Part shown: positions 21,065 through 30,646 of the stretch, piece by piece
How the letters are laid out: each line of letters opens with the position of its first letter
Position numbering within the stretch: position 1 is the stretch's first letter
Origin: Paenibacillus sp. G2S3
Lineage (GTDB): Bacteria; Bacillota; Bacilli; Paenibacillales; Paenibacillaceae
Length of the DNA stretch: 64,000 nt
Reading direction: 5' to 3'
Assembly: GCF_030123105.1 (NCBI RefSeq)
Contig: NZ_CP126095.1
Coordinates: 868,001-932,000 of the forward strand
The notes under the pieces: generated by a model
Seen by the model: the letters and a program-made list of their open reading frames with translations, nothing else
Told to the model about the DNA's origin: nothing
The model's database searches: none
Position numbers and translations under genes: made by a program

Positions 21065-22057
21065 ATGGCAAATATTTTAGATGTGGCGCGTTTAGCAGGA
21101 GTGTCTAAGACGACCGTATCCCGAGTAATCAATAACTATCCTCATATTTCAGCAGATAAAAGAGAATTGGTATTACAAGCAATGGAAGAGCTTGAATATA
21201 CCCCGAATCTCTCGGCAAGAAGATTAAGAGGACAAGTGACAACGACGATAGCTGTCGTAGTTCCTAGAATTGTGAATCCTTTTTTCTCCTATTTAGTTGA
21301 TTCCATAGAGAAGGTTGGTTACAGAAACGGCTACCAAACCTTGATATGTCAGACTAATGAGGATAAAGAGAGAGAATTAACCTATTTGAATTTGTTGAAG
21401 ACCAAACAAGCGGACGGCATCATTATGGCATCCATTGAGAATGATTGGGAAGTCATTGAACCGTATACTGAATTCGGGCCTATTGTGTTATGTAATGAAT
21501 ATGTGAGTAATGCAAAAATCCCAATGATTCGGCTGGATCAATTTAAAGGTACATACTTAGGAATCAAGCACCTAATAGAAAGAGGACACCGTAAAATTGC
21601 TTACTGTACGGGAGGTCTGTTTACCGAGTTCGGAAAAGATAAAGACCGTAACCTAGGTTATCAAAAAGCATTAGAGGAAGCCGGTATTCAAGTGAACCCT
21701 AACTGGATTTTGGTCAACCAGCATACCATTGAAGATGGGAAAAGAGTAATGAAGCTCTTGCTTGAAATGAAGGATCGTCCAACCGCTGTGTTTACGGGTA
21801 GTGATGAAATTGCTGGTGGTTTGATGATGGCTGCGAAAAAGGAAGGGCTAAGTATCCCACGAGATCTAGCGATCATTGGATTCGATGACCAACCCCTCGC
21901 AGAAATGTTGAATCCCGCATTAACCACTATACGGCAGCCTATAGAGCAGATGGGGCGTAAGGCAGGGGAAGTTCTTATGGAGATGCTGGATAATTCCGAT
22001 GTAGAGCCAGCTACTTATGAGCTCCCGGTTGAACTGGTAGTTCGAGAATCTACGTAA
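21065..22057 (+). CDS. LacI-family transcriptional regulator of the alpha-glucoside operon
   Basis: A 330-residue repressor. The N-terminal helix-turn-helix reads ILDVARLAGVSKTTVSRVINN, with the hinge helix NLSARRLRG near residue 50. A periplasmic-binding-protein-like sugar domain follows (IAVVVPRIVNPFF, HRKIAYCTGG, TAVFTGSDEIAGG, IIGFDDQPLAEMLNPALTTIRQP). The GTG at 21053 has no ribosome site; GGAG at 21050 favours the ATG at 21065. It is followed by its own terminator and then the importer operon, which carries three operator-like sites, so it most likely represses that operon until an alpha-glucoside or derivative binds. Confidence 0.93.
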   Translation: MANILDVARLAGVSKTTVSRVINNYPHISADKRELVLQAMEELEYTPNLSARRLRGQVTTTIAVVVPRIVNPFFSYLVDSIEKVGYRNGYQTLICQTNEDKERELTYLNLLKTKQADGIIMASIENDWEVIEPYTEFGPIVLCNEYVSNAKIPMIRLDQFKGTYLGIKHLIERGHRKIAYCTGGLFTEFGKDKDRNLGYQKALEEAGIQVNPNWILVNQHTIEDGKRVMKLLLEMKDRPTAVFTGSDEIAGGLMMAAKKEGLSIPRDLAIIGFDDQPLAEMLNPALTTIRQPIEQMGRKAGEVLMEMLDNSDVEPATYELPVELVVREST

Positions 22058-22064
22058 CACCGAT

Positions 22065-22099
22065 AAGCGAATTTGCAATGCAGACTCGCTTTTTTTATT
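22065..22099 (+). terminator. Rho-independent terminator
   Basis: AAGCGA (22065-22070) pairs with TCGCTT (22086-22091), followed by TTTTTTA. It separates the regulator from the importer operon. Confidence 0.75.
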
Positions 22100-22107
22100 T
22101 ATCTTTA

Positions 22108-22124
22108 TTGGTACCGATACCACA
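22108..22124. promoter_or_regulatory. LacI-type operator 1 of the alpha-glucoside operon
   Basis: TTGGTACCGATACCACA has near-dyad symmetry about its CG centre and shares CCGATACCA with operator 2. It lies 100 bp upstream of the promoter, at a distance that could support repressor looping. Confidence 0.6.
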
Positions 22125-22207
22125 CGATATAAATAAGAATAAAACTAAAATAACCTTATATACCAGTTGAAGTTCCGGTTATTTTATAAACTTAGTTTTA
22201 AATTGTA

Positions 22208-22236
22208 TTGAAACCGATACCAAGTGATGTTACAAT
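22208..22236 (+). promoter_or_regulatory. Sigma-A promoter overlapped by LacI-type operator 2
   Basis: The -35 TTGAAA (22208-22213) and -10 TACAAT (22231-22236) are 17 nt apart. The operator TTGAAACCGATACCAAG (22208-22224) covers the -35 box and spacer, so bound repressor would block RNA polymerase. Confidence 0.7.
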
Positions 22237-22298
22237 ACAGGCAAGAAAGCTTTCTAGTATATAAACCAACTGAATTTATGAAGAGTTTTTTGAATTGA

Positions 22299-22313
22299 TG
22301 AAAACGGTATCAA
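22299..22313. promoter_or_regulatory. LacI-type operator 3 of the alpha-glucoside operon
   Basis: TGAAAACGGTATCAA matches operator 2 at the dyad positions (TGAAA-CG-TA-CAA). It lies downstream of the promoter in the 5' untranslated region. Confidence 0.55.
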
Positions 22314-22376
22314 TCTGATGTTCAGACTTTTATAGGGGTCTAGCATATAAAAAAGCACAAAATGGAGGGGTTTTGT

Positions 22377-23672
22377 TTGAAAAAGATATCTGTTTTATTA
22401 TTTGTTCTTTTGCTTGCTGTTTCATTGACAGCTTGTGGAGGATCCAACGGAGCGGGCTCCAGTCCGGCAGCGAACTCGAAGGATGAGCAAGTCAGCATAA
22501 TTATTACGAACGGTAAAGGTGAAATCGCTTCCCAATGGGAACAGGCGGCTAAAGATTTCATGGCAGCGAATCCGAATATCAAGGTTGAGGCTGTCTCTGG
22601 AGCTGTTGGAGATACCGTTAATTTGCTGGATAAACTTACGGCATCCGGTAAAACGGTAACTATGGCGATGATGTCCCCCGATTCCATTGTGAACAAATAT
22701 AAAGATTTCGGTATAGAACTTTCAGGTGAGAAGTGGAATGAAGAGACGGTTTACGGCGTTAAAGACGCAGAGGGGAAAATTGCAGGTTTTCCATTTTCAA
22801 TAGAAGGCTTCGGTCTCGTGTACAACAAGAGCGTACTTGATAAGGCTGTTGGCGGTACTTTCGATCCGCACTCTATCAATACTCGTGACAAGCTAAAACA
22901 ATTACTGGATCAAATTAAAGCTTCCGGCGTGAAATATCCGGTTGCATATCAAACCGAAAACTGGTCCGTAGCGAACCATTACAGTACACAGTTTGTGAAT
23001 CAGGAAGAAGATCCAAATACGATTGTAGAGCAACTAAAAGCCGGAACATTTGATTTGGCAAGTAATGATGTTTGGAATGGTTACTACGATACGATGGATC
23101 TGCTGGTATCCAAAGAATACAACAAATACGGTGAACGTCCACTCGGCAAGTACTATGACGATGCGCATGTAAGTGTAGGAAAAGGGGAGTCAGCTATCCT
23201 GTTTAACGGGAACTGGGCTTATGATTCATTGCAGGCGGTTAGTGGAGAATCCTTCGGATTTATACCTGTCCCAGTAGATAACAATCCAGACAATCCGCTG
23301 AACAATAAGATTGCTGCAGGTCCAACTAATATTCTGGTGATTAATAAAGCGGCAACCCCGGCTGAGCAAGAAGCAGCTAAGAAGTTCCTGAACTGGCTCG
23401 TTTATGATGAAAAAGGTCAAGATTTTCTGGTGAACCAGTCGCAAGTCGTCTCAGCCTTTAAGAACAACTCTTTGAAAGTTAACAATCCACTCGGATCAGC
23501 GATTGCGGATGCTGTGGTGGCCGGCAATACGATGCCGTTCAGCTCAAACTATGTAAAGGTCGAAGATTGGGGTAACATTCTTGCACCGGATATTCAGAAA
23601 TATATCGCCCAAAAAGAATCCCGTGCTGATCTTGCCAAAGCTATTGAAACCTATTACAAAAGCCAAAAGTAA
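22377..23672 (+). CDS. ABC sugar importer, solute-binding lipoprotein (alpha-glucoside operon)
   Basis: A 431-residue family-1 solute-binding protein. The ATG at 22362 overlaps the ribosome site itself; ATGGAGGGG places the TTG at 22377 as start. The signal peptide ends in the lipobox LTAC (Cys20). Family features include WEQAAKDFMAANPNIKV, KIAGFPFSIEGFGLVYNKSVLDK region and GESAILFNGNWAYDSL. It feeds the two permeases downstream; with an alpha-glucosidase and sucrose-phosphorylase-like enzyme in the operon, the ligand is probably an alpha-glucoside. Confidence 0.92.
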   Translation: MKKISVLLFVLLLAVSLTACGGSNGAGSSPAANSKDEQVSIIITNGKGEIASQWEQAAKDFMAANPNIKVEAVSGAVGDTVNLLDKLTASGKTVTMAMMSPDSIVNKYKDFGIELSGEKWNEETVYGVKDAEGKIAGFPFSIEGFGLVYNKSVLDKAVGGTFDPHSINTRDKLKQLLDQIKASGVKYPVAYQTENWSVANHYSTQFVNQEEDPNTIVEQLKAGTFDLASNDVWNGYYDTMDLLVSKEYNKYGERPLGKYYDDAHVSVGKGESAILFNGNWAYDSLQAVSGESFGFIPVPVDNNPDNPLNNKIAAGPTNILVINKAATPAEQEAAKKFLNWLVYDEKGQDFLVNQSQVVSAFKNNSLKVNNPLGSAIADAVVAGNTMPFSSNYVKVEDWGNILAPDIQKYIAQKESRADLAKAIETYYKSQK

Positions 23673-23693
23673 TTAATCATTTGCTGAATTGCG

Positions 23694-23726
23694 GGAAACG
23701 GGTTGGGGTGACTCTCGCCTGTTTCC
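23694..23726 (+). other. Intercistronic hairpin after the binding-protein gene
   Basis: GGAAACGGG (23694-23702) pairs with CCTGTTTCC (23718-23726), a 9-bp stem with one G-T pair and no U-tract. Such hairpins often protect the 3' end of the binding-protein mRNA and raise its level over the permeases. Confidence 0.5.
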
Positions 23727-23757
23727 TCCTTAAAGCAATTAGGGGTGTGCTAAACGT

Positions 23758-24642
23758 ATGATATCAGAAAAACGTCTGATCAAACGAATGGGCAACCAGT
23801 TATTTTTCACCGGTCCCACGATCATTTTCTTTACGATTGCCGTGCTGATTCCTTTTGCATATGGATTATATCTGACCTTTACCAATATGACCTCTCCATT
23901 AAATCCAATAGAGTTCTCAGGTTTAGCTAACTATAAGACAGCATTTACGGACTCCAAGTTTTGGGATTCTCTTTTATTGACCGTTAAGTTTGTCGTGACA
24001 ACCGTTATTATCATCAATATTCTCGGTTTTATATTGGCTTATTTAGTGACTTCCGGCGTGAAGATGCAAAATTTCTTTCGAACTTCCCTGTTTACACCGA
24101 ATTTAATTGGTGGCTTGATTCTGGGTTACATCTGGCAGTTTATATTCGTACAAACCATGCCTTCTATTGGTGAAAAGTTTGGGATAGAATGGCTGCGTTT
24201 AGGGTGGCTAGGGGATGAACATTTAGCTTTCTGGGCCATTGTTATTGTGTCGATCTGGCAATCAGCGGGTTATATGATGATCATTTTTGTCGCTGGCTTA
24301 GTCAATGTGCCAAAAGATGTAGTGGAAGCAGCCACAATTGATGGCGCCAATGGATGGCAACGGTTGAGAAAGGTTACTTTGCCGCTGATGGTTCCTTCCT
24401 TTGTAGTGACTATCTTTTTAACTCTGAAGAATGCCTTTATGGTTTACGACGTTAACTATTCTCTAACAGCAGGCGGACCATATGATAGTACAACTATGGT
24501 ATCGATGCATGTGGTAAAAAAGGCCTTTGTTGAAAATAATTATGGCGTAGGCCAAGCGGAAGCCTTTGTGTTGTTTGCTATCGTTGCGGTTGTTACCGGT
24601 CTGCAGGTTTATTTCAGTAAGAAATTGGAGGTTGCTGCATGA
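23758..24642 (+). CDS. ABC sugar importer, permease (MalF type)
   Basis: A 294-residue permease with six membrane helices, the first at about residues 13-35, and the EAA loop VEAATIDGANGWQRL. The C-terminal half has SLTAGGPYDSTTMVSMHVV, typical of this subfamily. It lies 85 nt after the binding protein, beyond the hairpin, and overlaps the next permease. Confidence 0.92.
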   Translation: MISEKRLIKRMGNQLFFTGPTIIFFTIAVLIPFAYGLYLTFTNMTSPLNPIEFSGLANYKTAFTDSKFWDSLLLTVKFVVTTVIIINILGFILAYLVTSGVKMQNFFRTSLFTPNLIGGLILGYIWQFIFVQTMPSIGEKFGIEWLRLGWLGDEHLAFWAIVIVSIWQSAGYMMIIFVAGLVNVPKDVVEAATIDGANGWQRLRKVTLPLMVPSFVVTIFLTLKNAFMVYDVNYSLTAGGPYDSTTMVSMHVVKKAFVENNYGVGQAEAFVLFAIVAVVTGLQVYFSKKLEVAA

Positions 24643-25478
24643 TGAGTGCTAGACGAAAAACTTCCGTGATTCTGACTTATTTATTTTTAGTTGTGTTTTT
24701 CATCATTTTTGTTTTTCCATTCTTTCTTATGATCGTCAATTCCTTCAAGAGCAATGGTCAAATTCTCGAAAGCCCTTTTTCACTGCCGACCAGCTTAAAC
24801 TTTGGACATTTTGCTGAAGTCATTGATAAAATGAATTTCTTTGTCTCGTTTAGAAACACAGTCGTAGTCACCTTTTTCAGTGTCCTATTCATTGGTGTCT
24901 TTGCAGCAATGACCGCCTATTACATGGTGAGACATTCGACTAAATTTAATAATGGTTTCTTTGCTCTAATGGTGGCTTCCATGATTATTCCGTTTCAGTC
25001 CATTATGATTCCCCTGATTTATATCTACGGGGCAAAGCTTCACTGGATCGATGCGGCGCCTATTCCATTATTGATTATTTTGTACATTGGCTTCGGAAGT
25101 GCGTTATCGGTATTTATGTACCATGGTTTTGTGAAGTCGATTCCTTATGAATTGGAAGAGGCGTCACTGCTCGATGGATGTAATCGTAGACAGACTTTCT
25201 TTAAGATTGTACTGCCTATGTTGGCTCCAACATCAGTGACAATTGCGATTCTGAATGTGTTATGGATTTGGAATGATTATCTGCTACCTTCATTGGTGCT
25301 GACTAAGGATAACCATTTTACTATGCCTATTAAGATGAAAGTGTTTAACGGAACGTATATGAATAACTGGGAGCTGTTGATACCAGCACTTCTGTTAACG
25401 ATCCTGCCGATTCTTATTGCTTATTTGTTTGGTCAACGTTACATCATCAGAGGCGTCAGCCAAGGCGCTATTAAATAA
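24639..25478 (+). CDS. ABC sugar importer, permease (MalG type)
   Basis: A 279-residue permease with six membrane helices and the EAA loop LEEASLLDGCNRRQTF. WNDYLLPSLVL and the C-terminal QRYIIRGVSQGAIK are family hallmarks. Two adjacent start codons (24639 and 24642) share GGAGG upstream; the first overlaps the stop of the previous gene (ATGA), indicating coupling. Confidence 0.92.
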   Translation: MMSARRKTSVILTYLFLVVFFIIFVFPFFLMIVNSFKSNGQILESPFSLPTSLNFGHFAEVIDKMNFFVSFRNTVVVTFFSVLFIGVFAAMTAYYMVRHSTKFNNGFFALMVASMIIPFQSIMIPLIYIYGAKLHWIDAAPIPLLIILYIGFGSALSVFMYHGFVKSIPYELEEASLLDGCNRRQTFFKIVLPMLAPTSVTIAILNVLWIWNDYLLPSLVLTKDNHFTMPIKMKVFNGTYMNNWELLIPALLLTILPILIAYLFGQRYIIRGVSQGAIK

Positions 25479-25523
25479 GATAAAGAAAGCCCTAGACTCG
25501 GGTGCTGGAGGAAGTGTGGAGTT

Positions 25524-27206
25524 ATGGAGACTAGAGACAGCAACTGGTGGAAAGAAAGTGTGGTTTATCAAATTTACCCGCGGAGTTTTCAGGATTCAAA
25601 TGGAGATGGAGTAGGGGATTTGCGTGGAATCATTAACCGACTCGGGTATTTAAAGGATTTGGGCATCAATGTTATTTGGTTGTGTCCGGTCTACGATTCA
25701 CCTAATGATGACAATGGGTATGACATTCGGGATTTCTATAAAATTCAGGATGAGTTTGGAAGTATGGAAGATATGCTGGAATTGATCACACAAGCAGAAG
25801 CTTACGGAATTCGTATGATTATGGATCTGGTAGCGAATCACACCTCGGATGAACATGCTTGGTTTATGGAGTCCAGAAGTTCTAAGGAGAGTCCAAAGCG
25901 TGACTGGTATATATGGAAGCCGGGGAATGAAGGTCAGGAACCGACCAACTGGGAATCGAACTTTGGAGGTTCAGCTTGGGAATATGACGAGATCTCACAG
26001 GAATATTATTTACATTGTTTCTCTAAGAAACAACCGGATCTCAATTGGGAGAATCCCGAAGTTCGCCAAAGCATCTTTTCCATGATGGATTGGTGGATTG
26101 ACCGGGGAATAGCCGGATTTCGCATTGATGCGATCACATTTATTAAAAAGAATCAGCAATTTCCACACCTTAAGTCTGAAGACGATCGCCGCTATGTGCC
26201 TCTGGCAGAAGCTTGTTTGAATCAATCCGGAATTTTGGATTTTCTTCACGAGATGAAACAGGAGGTTCTGGAACCTCGCAATGTGATGACGGTTGCGGAA
26301 GCTCCAGGGGTTCCGATAGAGCAAATTCATGAATATGTAGATGAGCAGAACGGCGTCTTTAATATGATATTTCAATTTGATCATGTAGATCTGGATGCCA
26401 AGCCCATGGCTAAAGGAATCTATCATCCTTGGAAGCTGACTGAATTTAAGCACGCGTTATCTAAATGGCAGATTGAGACAGCCAATAAGGGCTGGATGGC
26501 ACTTTTTATGGAGAATCATGACCATGTGCGTTCGGTTTCGAAATTTGGCAACGACGGGATTTACCATAAAGAATCAGCCAAAATGCTGGCCGCCTATTAT
26601 TTCTTAATGCGCGGAACACCGTTTATATATCAAGGACAAGAGATTGGGATGACCAATTATTTCATGGCTTCAATTGAAGAGTATAGAGATATTGAGAGCT
26701 TAAATTATCACCGTAATGAAACTGCACTGGGTAGGCCGGAGGCAGATATCCTGAACTATTTAGCGATCAGAAGCCGAGATCAGGGCCGCACACCGATGCA
26801 ATGGAGTTCAGAACCTATGGCCGGATTTACGGATGGGGAGCCATGGATTCATGTGAATCCGAATTACTCGTCGATTAATGTGGAGGAAGAGCTACAAGAC
26901 GGTAATTCTATCCTTCACTTTTATCGGGAATTAATCAAGCTGAGACGGGACAATAAAGCGTTAATTTATGGAGATTATCATGAGATTTATGTGGACTCGA
27001 ATGAGCTTGGTGGATATGTTCGAACTTACGGGAAGGAGTGTTGGACGGTAATTTGTAATTTTACGGATCAAACGATTCCATTAACCGACCCTCTTGAAGG
27101 TTATGTTGTGCTGTCTAACATTAATAATCATGATGACGGTCTGTTGAAGCCTTATGAGGCTTTAATATGCAAAGGGGAAAAGAACGCAGATGCAGCTGCT
27201 ATCTAA
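25524..27206 (+). CDS. Alpha-glucosidase, GH13 (oligo-1,6-glucosidase-like)
   Basis: A 560-residue cytoplasmic GH13 enzyme of the subfamily-31 type. The start region (WWKESVVYQIYPRSFQDSNGDG) is diagnostic. Catalytic residues are nucleophile D202 (GFRIDAI), acid/base E259 (TVAEAPG) and transition-state stabiliser D333 (ENHDHVRS). The domain order is barrel with B domain near 105-170, then a C-terminal beta domain. It should split alpha-glucosides such as isomaltose, sucrose or trehalulose types inside the cell. It is followed 15 nt later by a phosphorylase-like gene in the same operon. Confidence 0.93.
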   Translation: METRDSNWWKESVVYQIYPRSFQDSNGDGVGDLRGIINRLGYLKDLGINVIWLCPVYDSPNDDNGYDIRDFYKIQDEFGSMEDMLELITQAEAYGIRMIMDLVANHTSDEHAWFMESRSSKESPKRDWYIWKPGNEGQEPTNWESNFGGSAWEYDEISQEYYLHCFSKKQPDLNWENPEVRQSIFSMMDWWIDRGIAGFRIDAITFIKKNQQFPHLKSEDDRRYVPLAEACLNQSGILDFLHEMKQEVLEPRNVMTVAEAPGVPIEQIHEYVDEQNGVFNMIFQFDHVDLDAKPMAKGIYHPWKLTEFKHALSKWQIETANKGWMALFMENHDHVRSVSKFGNDGIYHKESAKMLAAYYFLMRGTPFIYQGQEIGMTNYFMASIEEYRDIESLNYHRNETALGRPEADILNYLAIRSRDQGRTPMQWSSEPMAGFTDGEPWIHVNPNYSSINVEEELQDGNSILHFYRELIKLRRDNKALIYGDYHEIYVDSNELGGYVRTYGKECWTVICNFTDQTIPLTDPLEGYVVLSNINNHDDGLLKPYEALICKGEKNADAAAI

Positions 27207-27221
27207 TGAGGGGGATTTGTG

Positions 27222-28667
27222 ATGCAAATTAAGAATGAAGCTATGTTGATTACCTATGCGGATAGCCTCGGGCGTGACTTAAAAGAATTACACGAAGTAT
27301 TAGATAAGCATCTGCGAGGCGTCGTTGGAGGTGTTCATTTACTACCCTTTTATCCTTCTTCGGGAGACAGAGGTTTTGCACCAATGGATTATACCAAGGT
27401 AGATCCTGCATTCGGAGATTGGTCGGACGTCGAGATGATGAGTAAAGATTATTATATGATGTTTGATTTTATGATTAATCATATCTCCAGACAATCACCT
27501 TATTTTCAGGACTTTCTTGAGAAAAAGGATGAATCAGAATATGCGGATTTGTTTATCCGTTACAAGGATTTTTGGCCGAACGGGGAGCCCTCTCAGGAAG
27601 ATGTAGATTTAATCTATAAGCGTAAACCACGTGCTCCATACGTAGAGGTTGCCTTTAAGGATGGTAGCTTGGAGAAAGTATGGTGTACCTTTGATGAAGA
27701 GCAGATTGATCTGGATGTGACAACAGAAACGACGCGGAAATTCATAACGGACAATCTTACTTTTTTGGCGGAAAAAGGAGCCTCAATTATTCGACTAGAT
27801 GCTTTCGCATATGCAAACAAAAAAATCGGCACGAATTGTTTCTTTGTTGAGCCGGATATTTGGGAGATGCTGAATCACTCTGAGCAGACCGTTGCCCCTT
27901 ATGGCGTGACCGTTTTGCCTGAAATTCATGAGCATTATAGCATCCAGTTAAAAATCGCAGATCAAGATTACTATGTATATGATTTTGCGTTACCGATGCT
28001 AGTGCTACATGCTTTATTTAGTGGGAAAGTAAACCGGCTGGTTCATTGGCTGGAGATCTGCCCGAGAAAGCAGTTTACAACACTAGACACGCATGATGGT
28101 ATTGGTGTGGTGGATGTAAAGGATCTTTTGAGCGATGAAGAAGCAGAAATGACAAGAGAAAGTCTCTATAGCCAAGGAGCTAATGTCAAAAAAATATATA
28201 GCACTGAAGCATATAACAACCTTGATATTTACCAAATCAACTGTACCTATTATTCAGCACTTGGGAATGATGATCAGGCTTATTTGCTGGCGAGAGCCAT
28301 CCAATGCTTTGCCCCAGGTATACCGCAGATTTATTATGTGGGGTTATTAGCTGGAGTGAATGATATAGAGCTTCTGGAAAAGACGAAAGAAGGACGGAAT
28401 ATTAATCGGCATTATTATACCCAGGATGAGATTGATGTTGAAGTAGGGCGTCCGGTTGTGCAAAAGCTCTTTAGCATTTTGAAGTTCCGAAATAGTAATC
28501 CGGCCTTTGACGGTGATATTCAGATTGAACAGTTGGATGAGAATAATGTGGTGATCACCTGGAAAAACTCGATGAATGAAGCAAAATTGGAAGCAAATCT
28601 GTTGACAAAGGCTTTTACAATTTCGCAAAAAGGACAGACAGCGGATTGGGAAATGGTTGCATTGTAA
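27222..28667 (+). CDS. Sucrose-phosphorylase-family enzyme (GH13_18)
   Basis: A 481-residue enzyme. TGAGGGGG favours the ATG at 27222 over the GTG just before it. Family motifs are [35 protein letters not shown] and the catalytic set D193 (IIRLDAF), E234 (VLPEIHEH) and D292 (TLDTHDGIG), matching in spacing the D192/E232/D290 of the Bifidobacterium enzyme. These enzymes use phosphate to split sucrose, sucrose 6-phosphate or glucosylglycerol/glucosylglycerate, giving glucose 1-phosphate. The acceptor cannot be assigned from sequence here. Confidence 0.88.
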   Translation: MQIKNEAMLITYADSLGRDLKELHEVLDKHLRGVVGGVHLLPFYPSSGDRGFAPMDYTKVDPAFGDWSDVEMMSKDYYMMFDFMINHISRQSPYFQDFLEKKDESEYADLFIRYKDFWPNGEPSQEDVDLIYKRKPRAPYVEVAFKDGSLEKVWCTFDEEQIDLDVTTETTRKFITDNLTFLAEKGASIIRLDAFAYANKKIGTNCFFVEPDIWEMLNHSEQTVAPYGVTVLPEIHEHYSIQLKIADQDYYVYDFALPMLVLHALFSGKVNRLVHWLEICPRKQFTTLDTHDGIGVVDVKDLLSDEEAEMTRESLYSQGANVKKIYSTEAYNNLDIYQINCTYYSALGNDDQAYLLARAIQCFAPGIPQIYYVGLLAGVNDIELLEKTKEGRNINRHYYTQDEIDVEVGRPVVQKLFSILKFRNSNPAFDGDIQIEQLDENNVVITWKNSMNEAKLEANLLTKAFTISQKGQTADWEMVAL

Positions 28668-28707
28668 AGGAATATCCAGTGTGTTGAGGAATCATGTTAA
28701 AATAGGG

Positions 28708-28737
28708 GGACGCTAAAACGCGTTCTTCTTTTTTTTG
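28708..28737 (+). terminator. Rho-independent terminator
   Basis: GGACGC (28708-28713) pairs with GCGTTC (28720-28725), followed by TTCTT and a T8 run. It ends the alpha-glucoside operon. Confidence 0.75.
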
Positions 28738-28757
28738 CGAATAACCTTATAGAAACG

Positions 28758-29420
28758 ATGGTGGGTATGAAGATTGATTACGACAATCAGGTGATCGAGT
28801 TTAATGTTCAATATGGAAATGGCAAGAAAATCTCCATTCATATAGATTCTTCAGGGCGTATAACGCTCAAAGCTCCCAAGAAAACAAGTGAAGAGACGAT
28901 TAAAAGCGTGGTAGAGCGTAATGGGAAATTAATAGTGGAGAAGCTGCAAAGCATTGAAGCGAACCGAGAAACGCCAAAGGTTAAAGAGTATGAAGACGAG
29001 GGTAAGTTCCTGTATCTAGGCAAATATTATTCGCTGCAAGAGCTAATAGAGACAGGGGATTTAAATGAGGAAGAGCTTAAACTTAAGCTGAAGAAATTCT
29101 ATTTCGCTAGCTGTAAGAAGATTGTAGGCGAACGGATCAATAAATATCAGACACAGCTTAGGGTAAAGCCTAAGACGATTGATATTGTAGAGTCTAGAAC
29201 CAAGTGGGGAAGCTGTAGCTCGGATAAAAAGCTAACCTTTAACTATCGCTTAGCGATGGCTCCAGTGGAGGTTATCGACTATGTGATCATCCATGAACTG
29301 TGTCATTTGCTTCATATGAATCATGATCGTTCCTTTTGGCGGCGTGTTGGCAGTCTAATGCCGGATTATAAGGAGAAGGAAGAGTATTTAGCTAGATATG
29401 GGCGTGCTATGACGCTGTGA
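28758..29420 (+). CDS. YgjP-like zinc metalloprotein (DUF45/M48-type)
   Basis: A 220-residue soluble protein. The C-terminal half has TKWGSCSSDKKLTFNYRLAMAP and the metal site VIIHELCHLLHMNHDRSFW (HExxH plus a downstream His), the signature of the YgjP/WrbP family. It is probably a zinc peptidase or hydrolase; the cellular substrate is not known. The start is unsure: ATG at 28758 or 28767, both with weak ribosome sites. It sits alone between a terminator and a convergent regulator gene. Confidence 0.85.
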   Translation: MVGMKIDYDNQVIEFNVQYGNGKKISIHIDSSGRITLKAPKKTSEETIKSVVERNGKLIVEKLQSIEANRETPKVKEYEDEGKFLYLGKYYSLQELIETGDLNEEELKLKLKKFYFASCKKIVGERINKYQTQLRVKPKTIDIVESRTKWGSCSSDKKLTFNYRLAMAPVEVIDYVIIHELCHLLHMNHDRSFWRRVGSLMPDYKEKEEYLARYGRAMTL

Positions 29421-29452
29421 TAAATTAGTATTGATTCACGATTTGAAACAAC

Positions 29453-29490
29453 ACAAGGATGTCCCTAATGAAGGGATATCCTTGTTTATT
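29453..29490. terminator. Bidirectional terminator between convergent genes
   Basis: ACAAGGATGTCCC (29453-29465) pairs with GGGATATCCTTGT (29473-29485), with one G-T pair. T-rich sequence follows on the plus strand and A-rich sequence precedes the stem, so it can end both the metalloprotein gene and the LacI gene. Confidence 0.7.
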
Positions 29491-29511
29491 GTTAATGCGT
29501 TCCTCATGATG

Positions 29512-30522
29512 TTAAAGGGTACGAACGCTATCTCTTTTTATTAGCTCGCTAGGAAGCATGACATGATGAATAGCTTGTTGTTTCTCTAGTAGATCTATGA
29601 GAATCTGAGCAGCGTTGGTACCTAGCTCGTATTTATGTTGGTTCACTGTAGTCAAAGCTGGTGTGCAATACGCTGTCAGATCAATATTATCATAACCAAT
29701 AATTGAAATATCCTCGGGCACCGATTTTCCGGCTTCCTTCACACCCTGCATAGCTCCGAACGCCATCAAATCACTTGCACAAAAAATAGCAGTGACTTCA
29801 GGATGGCTGGACATCATTTGCTGAGCCGCTTCTTTTCCTCCTTGTTCGGAGAATAATCCGTTAAACACGAGGGATTCGTCAAAAGGAATACCGTAATTCT
29901 CAAGAGCGAGTCTATAACCTTCTAATCGAAGAAGCGTTACATCTGCTTGCGTATGTCCGTTAATCATAGCGATATGGCGATGTCCTGATTCCAGCAGATG
30001 AGTTACTGCGTGAAGCGCCCCTTTTGTATTATCAGAGGTGACATAACCGACATTTGGCCCTTCAAGTGTAATATCAATGAGCACGCAAGGAATATCAGAG
30101 GATACGATTTCCTTGAGATAGGGATCATCTAGTCGAATCCCCATAATAATGACACCATCTACACCTCTTTCCTGGCATAATGTCTTATAAGATTTCACTC
30201 TTTGCTTCTGAGGGGTTGTGCTGAAGAGTACAAGGTCATAATCCAGCTCTCCTGAACGATCATTGATCCCGCATAACACTTCAAAGGCTATATTGTCTTT
30301 GGAACTATCTCTTGTAACGTTGGAGAGTAGGAGACCTAGCGTTTTTGTTTTTTTAGATATAAGAGATCTCGCAGCCATGTTAGGGCTATAGCCTAATTGG
30401 TCTGCAATAGTTTTGATCTTGAGCCTAGTACCTTCGTTAACATCGTCATAACCATTTAAAGCTCGGGAGACGGTAGTTACGGATACGCTGGCGGCTTTGG
30501 CAATATCTTTTATAGTAACCAT
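29512..30522 (-). CDS. LacI-family transcriptional regulator
   Basis: A 336-residue repressor read on the minus strand, with a strong AGGAGG before its ATG. The HTH is IKDIAKAASVSVTTVSRALNGYDDV, with the hinge NMAARSLISKKT. The sugar-binding domain has TLGLLLSNVTRDSS, HRHIAMINGH, TAIFCASDLMAFGAM and IIGYDNIDLTAYCTPALTTVNQ. It diverges from a debranching-type hydrolase and importer operon; two CCGAAACGTTT sites lie in the shared promoter region, so it probably represses that operon and itself. It is distinct from the regulator at 21065. Confidence 0.92.
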   Translation of the reverse strand: MVTIKDIAKAASVSVTTVSRALNGYDDVNEGTRLKIKTIADQLGYSPNMAARSLISKKTKTLGLLLSNVTRDSSKDNIAFEVLCGINDRSGELDYDLVLFSTTPQKQRVKSYKTLCQERGVDGVIIMGIRLDDPYLKEIVSSDIPCVLIDITLEGPNVGYVTSDNTKGALHAVTHLLESGHRHIAMINGHTQADVTLLRLEGYRLALENYGIPFDESLVFNGLFSEQGGKEAAQQMMSSHPEVTAIFCASDLMAFGAMQGVKEAGKSVPEDISIIGYDNIDLTAYCTPALTTVNQHKYELGTNAAQILIDLLEKQQAIHHVMLPSELIKRDSVRTL

Positions 30523-30603
30523 AGGATACCTCCTTCATATTTAGGGACAATAAGGCAATATGTAGTATTTAAATATTAAAAAAATAAAATATAAAAAGCA
30601 TCT

Positions 30604-30617
30604 TGTAAATGCTTTCA
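30604..30617. promoter_or_regulatory. Candidate CcpA catabolite-repression site (cre)
   Basis: TGTAAATGCTTTCA matches the cre consensus TGTAANCGNTNWCA at all but one position (T for the first base of CG). It lies in the divergent promoter region of the lacI-like and debranching genes. Confidence 0.45.
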
Positions 30618-30646
30618 TCATGATTTATAATTCGATTATACCTTAT

